Source: Candidatus Caccousia avicola (GTDB lineage Bacteria > Bacillota > Clostridia > Oscillospirales > Acutalibacteraceae). Taken from it: a DNA stretch of 35,596 nt. Below, one piece after another: positions 9,209-18,700 of the stretch (position 1 is the first letter of the stretch; every line of letters starts with the position of its first letter). The translations under genes were made by a program, and so were the position numbers. The stretch covers positions 1 to 35,596 of the forward strand of contig DVGZ01000085.1 of NCBI GenBank assembly GCA_018712435.1, read 5' to 3'. The notes beneath the pieces are model-generated. The model ran no database searches and was not told the DNA's origin. It saw nothing but the letters and a program-made list of their open reading frames with translations.

Positions 9209-10012
9209 ATGATCGTTTATCCGTGCCAGAGTCTTTGCGGCCTGAACGGACTGCATTTGAGAATTCTCGACTGCGGCCACGCCAGCAGCGCGCGCGAATG
9301 GGTGGGAAATGTGGTGTCTCCCTCCTATTCCCGGCTGTATTATATTTGCGGGGGAGATCCTTACTTTACCACAGCGGAAGGCCGCACCGTTGAAATGAAG
9401 GCGGGGTGCTGTTATTTTCTGCCCGCCGGTTTTTCCTTTGACCACGCCTGCCGTACCCAGATGGAGCAGCTGTACTTTCATATTCAGCTGATTGACGACA
9501 CAGGGCTGGATTTGTTTCGGGGATGCTCCGAAATGATGGTGGATACGCCGGGGGAGGAGCGCATCCGCCGGATGATTGAGCTGGCCGCGAGCAAACAGCC
9601 GGACGACGCTCTGCGCCTGCGCCAGGAGCTGTACGCCACCATTTTGACGATGCTGGAGCGCAGCGGGGTTCATTTGAGCCGCACCGATTACGCGCGCTGT
9701 ATTTTGGACGCGGTGGCGTATATCCGAAAAAATCTTTCCGTTCAGCTCACAGTCAAGCAGCTGGCCGACCATGCGCATGTTTCCGAGAGCACGCTGGAAA
9801 AAGCGTTTCGTGCGGAATTGGGGATGACCGTCGGCAGATATGTGGATGAAGAAATCTTTCTGGCCGCGGAAAGGCAGCTGAAGCAGACGAAGCTGTCCAT
9901 TGCGCAGATCAGTGAACGGTTTGGATTCTGCGACCAGTTTTATTTTTCCCGCCGGTTCCGGGCGCGCTACGGGTTATCTCCGCAGCAGTACAGGAAACGG
10001 TATCCGTTCTGA
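9209..10012 (+). CDS. AraC family transcriptional regulator (cupin sensor)
   Basis: This 267-residue regulator has an N-terminal cupin-like sensor (about residues 15-100, with MKAGCCYFLPAG as the typical turn) and a C-terminal double helix-turn-helix. The first HTH is LTVKQLADHAHVSESTLEK, and the second contains ISERFGFCDQFYFSRRF followed by the AraC signature end GLSPQQYRKR. ATG 9209 is chosen for TGGAGG at 9196-9201. The frame is open far upstream to 7709, but that part is the shadow of the fucosidase gene. It diverges from the fucosidase and is 38 bases ahead of the oxidoreductase gene, so it probably activates both in response to a sugar. The ligand is not known; a fucosylated sugar is the simplest guess. 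Confidence 0.9.
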   Translation: MIVYPCQSLCGLNGLHLRILDCGHASSAREWVGNVVSPSYSRLYYICGGDPYFTTAEGRTVEMKAGCCYFLPAGFSFDHACRTQMEQLYFHIQLIDDTGLDLFRGCSEMMVDTPGEERIRRMIELAASKQPDDALRLRQELYATILTMLERSGVHLSRTDYARCILDAVAYIRKNLSVQLTVKQLADHAHVSESTLEKAFRAELGMTVGRYVDEEIFLAAERQLKQTKLSIAQISERFGFCDQFYFSRRFRARYGLSPQQYRKRYPF

Positions 10013-10050
10013 CGGGGAAACCCGCCGTTGTGTCAGCCAAAGGAGGAAAC

Positions 10051-11019
10051 ATGGAAAAGTTTCGTTTTACGATTATGGGAGCAGGAGCCATCGCGGTCAA
10101 GTTTTGCGAAGCTGTGCGGCTTTTGGACGGCTGTGAAGTATGCGCCGTGGCGAGCAAAAGCCTGGAACGGGCGAGCGCCTTTGCCGGGAAACAGCAGATT
10201 GAGCGGTATTATGGCGACTATGCCGCCATGCTGGAGCAGGAAAAGCCGGATTGCGTGTATATTGCGGTGACGCCGAACGATCATGCCCGGCTCTCGCTTC
10301 TGTGCATCGCGCATGATGTGCCGGTTTTGTGCGAAAAGGCGATGTTCCAGAACAGCCGGGAGGCGGAAGCAGTGTATGAAGCCGCCGCGCAGAAGAAAAT
10401 CTTTGTGATGGAGGCTTTGTGGAGCCGCTATCTGCCCGCGGTCCGCAAGGTGAAGGAGTGGGTGGAGCAGGGAAGGATCGGCGTCCCGGCGCTTACCCAG
10501 TTTACCATCGGTTTTCTGGCGCCGCCGGATCCGGAAAATCGTTACCAGAGTCCGGCGCTGGGCGGAGGAGCGGCGAAGGATATCACCGTATACGCCTATG
10601 AGCTGACCACCTTCCTGCTGAATCAGAACATTCGAAATATGGCGGTGTCGGCGGCCTGGGGAAAAACAGGCGTGGATCTCACGAATCATATTTCGCTGGA
10701 GTTTGAGCACACGCTGGCCGATCTGTCCACCAGCTTTGCGGCCAATCTGGAAAACAGGATGGTGCTGTACGGCGAAAAGGGGAAGATTGTTCTTCCATTC
10801 CCGCACTATGCGTCGGAGTGCAGCTTGTACGATTCGGACGGGACCTTGGTGGAACACTATCGTGATGAGGAAACCGAAAACGGATTTACCTATGAAATTC
10901 AGGACACAATGGCTTGTATCCGCGAAGGACGCACGGAGAGCGCTGTCGTGCCGTGGGCGGATACCATGGCGTGTGCAAAGCTTTTTGATCGGATTGATGA
11001 AACGAAGCCCGCTCTTTAA
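10051..11019 (+). CDS. Gfo/Idh/MocA family NAD(P)-dependent oxidoreductase
   Basis: This 322-residue protein starts with a Rossmann fold (GAGAIAVKFCEAV near residue 10), has the dinucleotide-binding VYIAVTPNDHA segment, and the EKAMFQN motif at PVLCEKA, where the lysine is the conserved catalytic residue of the family. The C-terminal half has the mixed sheet domain that binds the sugar. AAAGGAGG lies directly before ATG 10051. It follows the AraC gene in the same transcript. Family members oxidise or reduce sugars, inositols or dihydrodiols, so this one probably acts on a sugar linked to the fucosidase; the exact substrate cannot be read from the sequence. Confidence 0.9.
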   Translation: MEKFRFTIMGAGAIAVKFCEAVRLLDGCEVCAVASKSLERASAFAGKQQIERYYGDYAAMLEQEKPDCVYIAVTPNDHARLSLLCIAHDVPVLCEKAMFQNSREAEAVYEAAAQKKIFVMEALWSRYLPAVRKVKEWVEQGRIGVPALTQFTIGFLAPPDPENRYQSPALGGGAAKDITVYAYELTTFLLNQNIRNMAVSAAWGKTGVDLTNHISLEFEHTLADLSTSFAANLENRMVLYGEKGKIVLPFPHYASECSLYDSDGTLVEHYRDEETENGFTYEIQDTMACIREGRTESAVVPWADTMACAKLFDRIDETKPAL

Positions 11020-11036
11020 AAAGAATCGCTGCTGTC

Positions 11037-11085
11037 AAAAAAGGCTTTCCCAACGGGGATTCCCCCTGTTGAGAAAGCCTTTTTG
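11037..11085. terminator. Bidirectional terminator between oxidoreductase and lipoprotein genes
   Basis: AAAAAAGGCTTTC (from 11037) pairs with GAAAGCCTTTTT (to 11084), and CAAC/GTTG extend the stem. A-run on the left and T-run on the right let it serve the converging transcripts of both strands. Confidence 0.9.
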
Positions 11086-11108
11086 CGTGTTTATTCTGTT
11101 TTTGTGAT

Positions 11109-11528
11109 TTATTCCGCGGTGGAGGAGTAGGACTGGGAAAGCAGCTCGTTTCCGGCGCCGTCCACATAGGTCACAACCACAACGACGTTGCTGTTGGAAA
11201 CAGCGCCCTTCGCCTCGTTGGCAATGTTCTCGAAGGTCGCGGCATTGGCGTCCAGACCGGCCTGGAGCTGCTCGGTGTAGGTTGCACGGTCCTCATCGGT
11301 GGTTTCCAGATCGTTGAGGGTGAACTTGTAGTGCATTTCGTCGCCCTCAGCATAGACCTCGACACCCATGCCCTGCTCTTCATACTGCTGGGTCATGGTG
11401 CTGATCACGCTCTGCATGGACTCGGAGTTGAAGTAGTCCTCCAGAGTGGGCTTACCGCCGCAGCCGCTGAGCACAACGGTGAACAGCAGGCACACAGCAG
11501 CCATCAGGGATACGATTCTCTTTTTCAT
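11109..11528 (-). CDS. Small secreted lipoprotein, DUF4854-like
   Basis: This 139-residue protein has a lipoprotein signal: MKKR, a hydrophobic core, then LSGC with lipidated Cys23, so it is anchored outside the membrane. The mature part (from GGKPTLEDYF) is a single small domain with a probable helix (about 30-50), strands around GVEVYAEGDEMHYKFTL, and C-terminal strands. The pattern resembles DUF4854 lipoproteins of Clostridia, whose role is unknown. Start 11528 is favoured over the ATG six bases upstream because GAGGAG lies 7 bases away from it. It is a single-gene unit with a very strong promoter and a bidirectional terminator. Confidence 0.8.
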   Translation of the reverse strand: MKKRIVSLMAAVCLLFTVVLSGCGGKPTLEDYFNSESMQSVISTMTQQYEEQGMGVEVYAEGDEMHYKFTLNDLETTDEDRATYTEQLQAGLDANAATFENIANEAKGAVSNSNVVVVVTYVDGAGNELLSQSYSSTAE

Positions 11529-11631
11529 TTTCATTCTCCTCTGTGGTTTGAATTTATGGTGAAGGCCTCCACATGGCCTGACACCCCTTGTACGGACTCT
11601 CAAAATAGAGTCGAACACACGAACATAGGCT

Positions 11632-11660
11632 ATTATACAACTTCTGCATAATTTTGGCAA
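11632..11660 (-). promoter_or_regulatory. Strong promoter of the small lipoprotein gene
   Basis: On the minus strand TTGCCA (11655-11660), 17 bases, perfect TATAAT (11632-11637). It gives a leader of about 95 bases. Confidence 0.85.
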
Positions 11661-11732
11661 CTTATTTTTTGTGGATCCGCAATTTTTTCATCCTCCCGCG
11701 CAGAGCTGTGTTCCGTTTGAGTGTCTTTCCGC

Positions 11733-11761
11733 TACACAGGCAATCCATGGTATGGTATAAT
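11733..11761 (+). promoter_or_regulatory. Extended -10 promoter of the acetyltransferase / giant-protein operon
   Basis: TATAAT at 11756-11761 is preceded by TGG, forming an extended -10 (TGnTATAAT). The -35 is weak (TACACA at 11733), which an extended -10 can tolerate. It predicts a leader of about 145 bases before the ATG at 11912. Confidence 0.6.
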
Positions 11762-11813
11762 GAGATCCATTGTATAAGCGGGACGGTTTTACTCCGCTCC
11801 CGTGCTTCTTTGC

Positions 11814-11900
11814 GGCAGCAGCGCGGGCTGCCGGGCGAAAAGAACACACACAGCCGGGCATCGGGCTTGCCCGATGCTTGTGCGCCGCAGGCGAAAAGAA
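11814..11900 (+). promoter_or_regulatory. Structured leader with two hairpins and a direct repeat
   Basis: Hairpin 1 is GGCAGC (11814-11819) with GCTGCC (11825-11830). Hairpin 2 is GCATCGGG-CTTG-CCCGATGC (11856-11875), a perfect 8-pair stem. The 11-mer GGCGAAAAGAA occurs at 11832-11842 and again at 11890-11900, flanking hairpin 2; the second copy directly precedes the GAAGGG ribosome binding site. There is no T-run, so this is not a simple terminator; a role in translation control is possible but unproven. Confidence 0.45.
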
Positions 11901-11911
11901 GGGTGCCGATC

Positions 11912-12778
11912 ATGGAGATTGTTTTGATTACGCAGAGGAACAGTGAAAAATTTCAGGAAATCCTGCCGGAGTATCGGGGCCGGATTCCTTCCATGCTTTT
12001 GGGCTGCGAGAAGGATGGAATCGCGGCCGGAACGGCGGGACTGGAAATGACGGAGGACGGGTGCAGCCTTGGCTGGCTGTGGGTGGATCCCGAATTTCGG
12101 GGCGGCGGAATGGGCGGCGCTCTTTTGGACGCGGCCTGCCGGGAAGCGCTGGAAAGGCCGGCGGGACGGCTTACCGTCACCTATCCGGCGGATAAGGACT
12201 GGTCGGCTGTGATGGATTATATGCTGGCTGTCCGCGGGTTTTCCGTCATGGCGCACCGCTACCCGACCTATCGGATTACGAAGGAACAGCTGCTGGCTTC
12301 TCCGCTTTTGGCCGGGGACGAGAAAAAGATAAATCCGCATGTAGTTCCTCTTTCGGAGCTGGAACGCTTCCGATTACAGGAATTGCTGGTTGAGTGCCGG
12401 TTGGAACGGGAATATCTTGTGAGCCATGCGGCGTTCGGCTGGGTGGACCCGGAGCGAAGCATGGTTCTGTTAAAGGACGGCCATGTGATGGGGCTGGCGT
12501 TGGTTCGCCCCATGGAGACGGAGGATTCTCTGTGTTTGGATTTGCTGTATCTGCGAACGTCCGATGCCAGAGAAGGGATTCTCCTGCTTCAACAGACTGC
12601 GCTTGCCCTGCTGCGTCATCCGGCGGGCCTGCGGGAACTGAGTTTTACCTGTATGGAGGAGACCGGGATGCGGATTTGCAGCCGCCTTTTGGGAGAACAG
12701 GCGGCGCAGTGGGAGGAATTCTGCCAGGGAACGCTTTTTGCCGAATTGTACCGTCCGGGGAGGGAACGCCATGTGTGA
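11912..12778 (+). CDS. GNAT family N-acetyltransferase (probable tandem GNAT)
   Basis: This 288-residue protein would transfer an acetyl group from acetyl-CoA to an amine. The first domain (about residues 1-120) has the GNAT core LGWLWVDPEFRGGGMGGALL, where RGGGMGG is the acetyl-CoA pyrophosphate loop. The second half (about 150-288) again looks GNAT-like (SLCLDLLYLRTSD, then a long helix, then LSFTCMEE) but lacks a clear RxxGxG loop, so it may be a degenerate copy. GAAGGG at 11898-11903 lies 8 bases before ATG 11912; the frame is open further upstream but through a structured leader. Its last 8 bases overlap the start of the giant gene downstream, so the two are cotranscribed and translationally coupled. 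The substrate is unknown. Confidence 0.8.
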   Translation: MEIVLITQRNSEKFQEILPEYRGRIPSMLLGCEKDGIAAGTAGLEMTEDGCSLGWLWVDPEFRGGGMGGALLDAACREALERPAGRLTVTYPADKDWSAVMDYMLAVRGFSVMAHRYPTYRITKEQLLASPLLAGDEKKINPHVVPLSELERFRLQELLVECRLEREYLVSHAAFGWVDPERSMVLLKDGHVMGLALVRPMETEDSLCLDLLYLRTSDAREGILLLQQTALALLRHPAGLRELSFTCMEETGMRICSRLLGEQAAQWEEFCQGTLFAELYRPGRERHV

Positions 12779-15700
12779 AAACAACCAGATGATGCAGGCT
12801 TCCAGACAGGCCAGCGTCCTGCAAATGGAGGAGGAACGGCTTCAGCGCATCCGTCAGGATTCGCTGGAACAGTCAGAGCATATTCCGGGCGTGTTGGAGG
12901 AGCACAAGGCGCTCACCCCTTATGCCAGCGCGCGGATTGAGAGGGAAATGAAAAACGGTCCTCCGCCCGGACTGAGCAAGGCGGAGAAGCGCCGGTGGAA
13001 AAACCGGATGCAGGGCCTTCTGGAGGAATCCCGCAAGAGGGAAAGCTTTTTCGCGCCGGTCAACCGGATGATGGATGATGCGGAGCAGCGTCTCATGGAA
13101 CTGCGTGCCGGAGAGCGGGACGGCTTTGACGAATCCTGCCAGGTTCTGGAAAATGCACGGTGGGAAGCGTCCGTGGAGGAAAACAGCCTGCTTCGGGATG
13201 AGGCGGTTCTGCGGGATCATCCCGAGATTGCAGAGCTGCAAACGATGTTTCAGCAGCTTTCCCGTGCGGGCGCGAGTATCGGATCGGACCGGCTGATGGA
13301 ACTGACGCAGCGCTACCGCGCTTTGGGAAAGGCCGGATCCGCGGGGGCCGCCAATTCGGTCAGTTACCGGCATTTGAAGGACGCCATGCGCTTTTCCAAC
13401 CCCAAGGCCGGTTATGTTTTTCTGCTTCACTGTGTGGCGACAATGCTGGTGCATCAGCTGGACAGCCTTCCGGCGGATCAGGTGAACGCCGCCGCGTTCA
13501 CACGCCTTTACGCGCTTGCGTCCGTCTCCGGCGTGGTGGCTTCGCATATGGCGCTGAGCCGGGAGTTTGAACGACAGAAGGCTCTGTATCAGACGAAAAG
13601 GCAGCAGGTGCAGATCGATGTGGAGCAGCAGCAGAGAGAGCTTCAGGAAATGATAGCGGCAAGGCGCGAGTATCTGCGCACAGGCGTGGGGGAGAACGGC
13701 GCACCCGAGGTGTGGATCCCACAAAATCTGCTGGGTGAAGCGGAAGCGTATCTGTATGCACAGGGCGTGATGCAGAATCCAACGCTCAGCATGCAGGAGT
13801 TTATGGATTGGGCGAATGCGATAGAGGCTTCCATCCGCTGGAATCGGGAAACCATCACCGCCCGTTTGGAGCAGGAGAACAGCATCCTGGCCCCCGCGCT
13901 GCGCGGCCGGTTGCTGGAAAGCATTGAGCAAAAGCATCCGCGCATGCTGTTTCGCGCGGCGTACGGAGAAATCAACAATAGCATCCGGGAAGCCATGGAG
14001 AATTTGTCCGGTGATCTCGCACGCTACCGGGAGCGGGCGGAATATCTGGCGGTGCAGCCCTCTCTGGCACAGTTCCCGCAGCTTTTCCAGTCCCCCGTCC
14101 TACAGACGCTGCCGGGAGCGGAGCTGTCCGACGAGCAGTTCCGGGAGCAGGCGGATCTGCTGGCCGGGCAGGTGGAGCACAGTGTGGCGTGCGCGCGATC
14201 CATCCTTCGCGACGCGCTCTCCCCGGCCAGCCGGGAACCGGTTTTGGAGCTTCTGGTGAACCGGTACGGCTCGCTGTTTTTGCACGGCTCTCCCGAGGAA
14301 ATCCGGGAGCTTGTCCGGCATTCGCTGCGCGACGACGTTTTGCAGGAGCTGGCTCCACAGGTGGCGGAGCGGGAGGAATCCATTCGGGCCGCTATGGACG
14401 CGGCGCACTTGGATCCGGCATGGAGAACGATCGCGTACCGCACGATGACGGAGGAGGAGCAGGCAGACGAAGCGCTGATCCCCAAAATGGAGCGCTTGCA
14501 GCAGACGGCCTTTGCCAACCAGGAGGGATTTCAAAGACTCTTTGCCGATCGCACCCACACCGTGCCGCAGTGGCGGGAGCTTCTGCAATGGATGGGGGAG
14601 CATGCGAACCAGGCGCCCGAAGAGTTCCTCGCCGAAGCGCAGGAGCTGGCCAGCCGGACAAGCCTTTCCGACGGACAGGACGCCATGACTTTGGAGGAAT
14701 ACCGCAGCGGCGGACAGCGGGCGCAGAAGATCGAACCGGACACGGCGGGCAGCTATCGTTCCCTGCTGAGAGGGCCGATGCTCTGCCAGTGGGACGGCTT
14801 TCTGGGATATCTGGACAGTCATGAGGAAGATGTGATGCAGGCTCTGGAACGCGTGTTGATCGAGGAAAAGCTGGATCTCCCGTTCCTGGAGGACGTCAAC
14901 AGCCTTTTGGAGCTGGAGACGCTTTCCTATGCCGAATTCCGCACGCTGTCCTCCACACTGCGGGGAAATCTCGCGGAGACCATCGAGGGTTGGCACACAC
15001 TGCGAGGGGAATACGCGTCCCAGGTGCAAAAAGCGCTTTTGCCGGATATGCTCACGGGAGCCTTGAAGCGGGAGAATTTCCGGGCGCGCGCGCAGAAGGA
15101 GGAACGCCGGTTCCAGAACGAGGCGCAGGCTTTGGAGATCCGCTTTTTGGCGGTGCTGTCCGGCGCGCAGGTGCAGCAGCCGGGCGAGCTGCAATACCAG
15201 CATACCGACGACACCGCCTCCACCGCCCGCTTTTCCTCGAAATCCCGGGCGGAGCGCCGTTTGGAGCGGTTTCGGCTTGCCCACAGCGTGTGGCAGGTTT
15301 TGGAGCGCAGCGGCCTGACGAAGGAAGCGATCGAAAATGCGCTTGAAGCAGGCTCTGATTCCGGCAGCGGGGCAAAGTTGCACAGGCGTCTCTGTGTCCT
15401 TCTGGAACCGCTTTCGGATCCGCAGGCGAAGGAGGTGCTTCGGGCAATCCGAAAGGAAGGCAAGGACGGCTATGTCAACGAATTCCGTCTCGGCGGGCTG
15501 GAAGAATTCCTTTTGGCAAAGGAAAATAACGAGGAGGCCTATCAGGCATTCACAGCGGGAAAGCAGGAGGTCTATAAGGATACGCTCCGCACGCTGGGTT
15601 CCCAGATTTTGCCGCGCCTTCAGGAATTGGAACAGGTGCTCGGCGAGTATCCCCTGGAGGAAAGCGCGGACTACCGGATCCGGATGCGCCCGCTGGCTGC

Positions 15701-18700
15701 CGGTCTGCGGGAGGGCAGCGAGGAGGAGAACCGGGAACGCTTCGGCGTGAGAAGCTGGCAGGAGGCGCTCGGCGGCCTGCGCCAGTATCTGCGCCGGCAG
15801 AGCGCTTCCCGGGCCGCGCGGGAGCAGGCAGTCGGAAGCGCCCCGGATGCTCAAACGGCTTTGGAATATCGGAGGGAGTGGATGGCGCGGTATGAAAACG
15901 GGCTTTTCCGCCCCATGGTTCCGCTTCTGATGCAGGACAAGGATCTGTGGCAGTCGCTCTCCACAGACGATCCGGTAGCTTTTGAGACATACGCCAAGGA
16001 GTTTTTCCAGCGCATGGAGACGCCGATGAAGCTTCTGCGCCTGCGCTTTTCCTTTGGAGAAGAATTCCAGCGGGAGCTGGTCCGGGAGCTGGGGCAGCGG
16101 ATCCTGTACGGCCCCGAACGGGATCTGGACGGCTGGATGGAAGAATTCAACCGCTTTTTTGATCAGTACAGCCGTCATACTGTGGGCGGCGCTTCGGTGG
16201 AAGCGCGCTATCAGAAGCTGCGGGAAAAGGATCCTGAGATGGCGAACTATCTTACGGAGATGATTCTGCACGATCCCCAGGGCATCAGTCTGCTGGAGGA
16301 CGAGGAGAAATGGAACGCCGCGCTCAAATCGTGCAAAAAACGGGTGGCTCCCAACACCAAATCGCTGAAAAAATACCTCAGCAGCATGAAGAAAACCGGA
16401 TGGAAGCCCACAAAGGCGGAGCAGGTCAGTCTGGACATGTTTCTGCGGCATCACATCCTGTTCAGCGAACCGGATATGTTCCAGGAAAGCTTGAGCGGCT
16501 GGGTACAGGATTTTCTGAAACTGCGCCGGGAATCCATTGCGCAGATGAACCGGTCGATCGTCGTCATGGGACGGCGGGCGGAGGTTCTGCGGGACGTGGA
16601 ACGCCGCCGCAGCGAGGGAATGCGGGAGGACCGCCGGGATTTGGAGAAGCTTCGCGCCCTGCGGGGACAGCTTCGCGCCGCCGGTTCCCCGCTGTTGGCT
16701 GCGCTCGGCGTGCGCAAAGCTCCCAGTGAAAAACAGATCACCGAGGCGCGGTATACGCTGTGGGAATACCGGGAACGTCCGCAGCGGGTGAAGGAGATTT
16801 TGTTTGAGCGGATCCTTTCCGGGGCGGACAGCGAGACGCTTCACCGGGAAGCCGCCTGGCTCACCGCCCTCAACAAACGGATTTTTTCCATCCCGTTTTA
16901 CGCCACGGAGGGGGAGCGGGAGCGCTTCCACGCGATGAAGCGTGTGTTTGAACAGATGGGGGCGAGATGGAGAACGCCGGAGCATGTGGAGCTTTCCGAT
17001 CGCGTGCAGTCTGAATTCTTGCTCTATCTGTATCTGCATCACCGGGGAGAAAACCTGACGGAGGAACAGCTTTTGGAAGCCTTCCAGTCGCTGGGAGAAC
17101 GCCATGTGCTGATGGGAGAACTGCTGGAACAGAAAAACGCGGCCGAGCTGGATCGCCATGTCAACCTCTACGGCGCGCACACCCACACCGGGCAGACCGC
17201 ATGGAACAGGGACTCTCTCGGGCAGATGGCCAGACTGGACGAAAGCCCGCTGGAAGCGGAACGCCGGAACATCACGGAAGCGATGGCGATCGGCATGTAT
17301 ACCATGGAGGACAGCACGTTCCGCGAGGCGGTGGCGCACCATGCCGATTATTTGCAGGCGGCGGAATCGGCCGAAAAGGTGTTTGATCCGATTTTGAAGG
17401 AGCTGGTGGAGAACGGGGACGAGAGACGCCAGCTGCGGGTCGGGCTTCAGGAATATTTTCACGCGGATCTCCTCGGCGGGAGCGCGGGAGTGGACCTTTC
17501 GGAGCTGCGCTCCCGTGTGCGGGATATGCTGCAAGATCCCGATTACCGCCAGATTTTGCGGTCCTCCGGTTCTCTGTTGGGCAGCGTGAGCGACACCAGC
17601 CTGTCGGGCCGGGAAAAGACGGCGCATATGGTGGCCAGCCGTGAAACGCTGGAGGAATTTCTGGCTGAAAAAAACAATCGCAAATACTGCCGGGAATACA
17701 ACGCGCTCAATATCCAGCAGCGGCAGGTGTTCGCCCTGTCCGTCCTGCAAAGCGATCGGATCGGGGGAGCCACGCCGCTTCCCAGCGTAACCTATGTGCG
17801 CAGCGACGATCTGGCTCAGAGCCGGATGCTGTTTGTCGCGGGACAGCTGGAAACCTACGCGTCCCACGGTGATTTCCAGCCGGAGATTCCCTATGATCGC
17901 GTGATGGAGGTGCTGCGGCGTTCCGATGGAAAGATGGACGCGCAGGCCTTCGAAAGCGCGATGCGGCTGACGCGTGCCATGATCCGCCGGTATCAGGAGA
18001 AGATCCCGAGAGACTGGTCGAGATTGTCGGATGGGGCGTATCTGATTCGGGAAGCAAGGCGGCTGGCCCGGAAGAAGGAAGCCGCCGCCGGACAGGGGGA
18101 GCAGCCGCCGGTGACGTCGCTTGCGGAGCTGCGGGAACGGATTCTCGCACAGGATCCCGGAGCTGCGGGAACGGACGCAATCAAGGAACGTCTGGCCGCG
18201 CTGGATGATCACACGTTCCGCATCGTGGCCGCCGCGCTGGAGGATCGCACCGTGCTGGATCCCACAACCCGGATGGCGGAGGAGAACGGGGAAGCGCAAA
18301 GAACGGAGTATGCCAATGAGCAGAAACGCGCCGGATTGATGGCACGTTTCCTGGGACAGCAGGAGGAGCCTTCCGCTCTGAGGATGCACTCCACACGGCT
18401 TACAAGAGCCATGAACGGCCTGATGAGTTATCAGCTCCGCGACGATGTGGATTTGACGGGGCGCGCCCTGACCCGGTCCGATTTTGCCCCGAAGGCGTTG
18501 TCGCGCGGGACGGCGGCGGATTGGGCGCTGCTGGAACGTGCCATGGATTTCGCGGACGAGGTTCTGCGGGAGGATCTGCGGCGCGGCGCGGGGCTGCCGC
18601 AGGAGGAGTTTCCGGTTCCGGAAGAGGAAGCGGAGGAACAGCTGCAAAACGTCCCACAGGAGACACAGGCGGAGGAGCACGCAGTACACGAGGACGCCGT

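Noticed and set aside
9086-9778. 231-residue N-terminal extension of the alpha-fucosidase
   Set aside because: It runs antisense through the AraC gene, while the GH29 N-terminus and ribosome site fit the start at 9085. A good promoter also lies inside the extension.
11654-11911. 86-residue N-terminal extension of the acetyltransferase
   Set aside because: It covers a promoter and structured leader and reads as low-quality Arg/Cys-rich sequence; ATG 11912 has a spaced GAAGGG.
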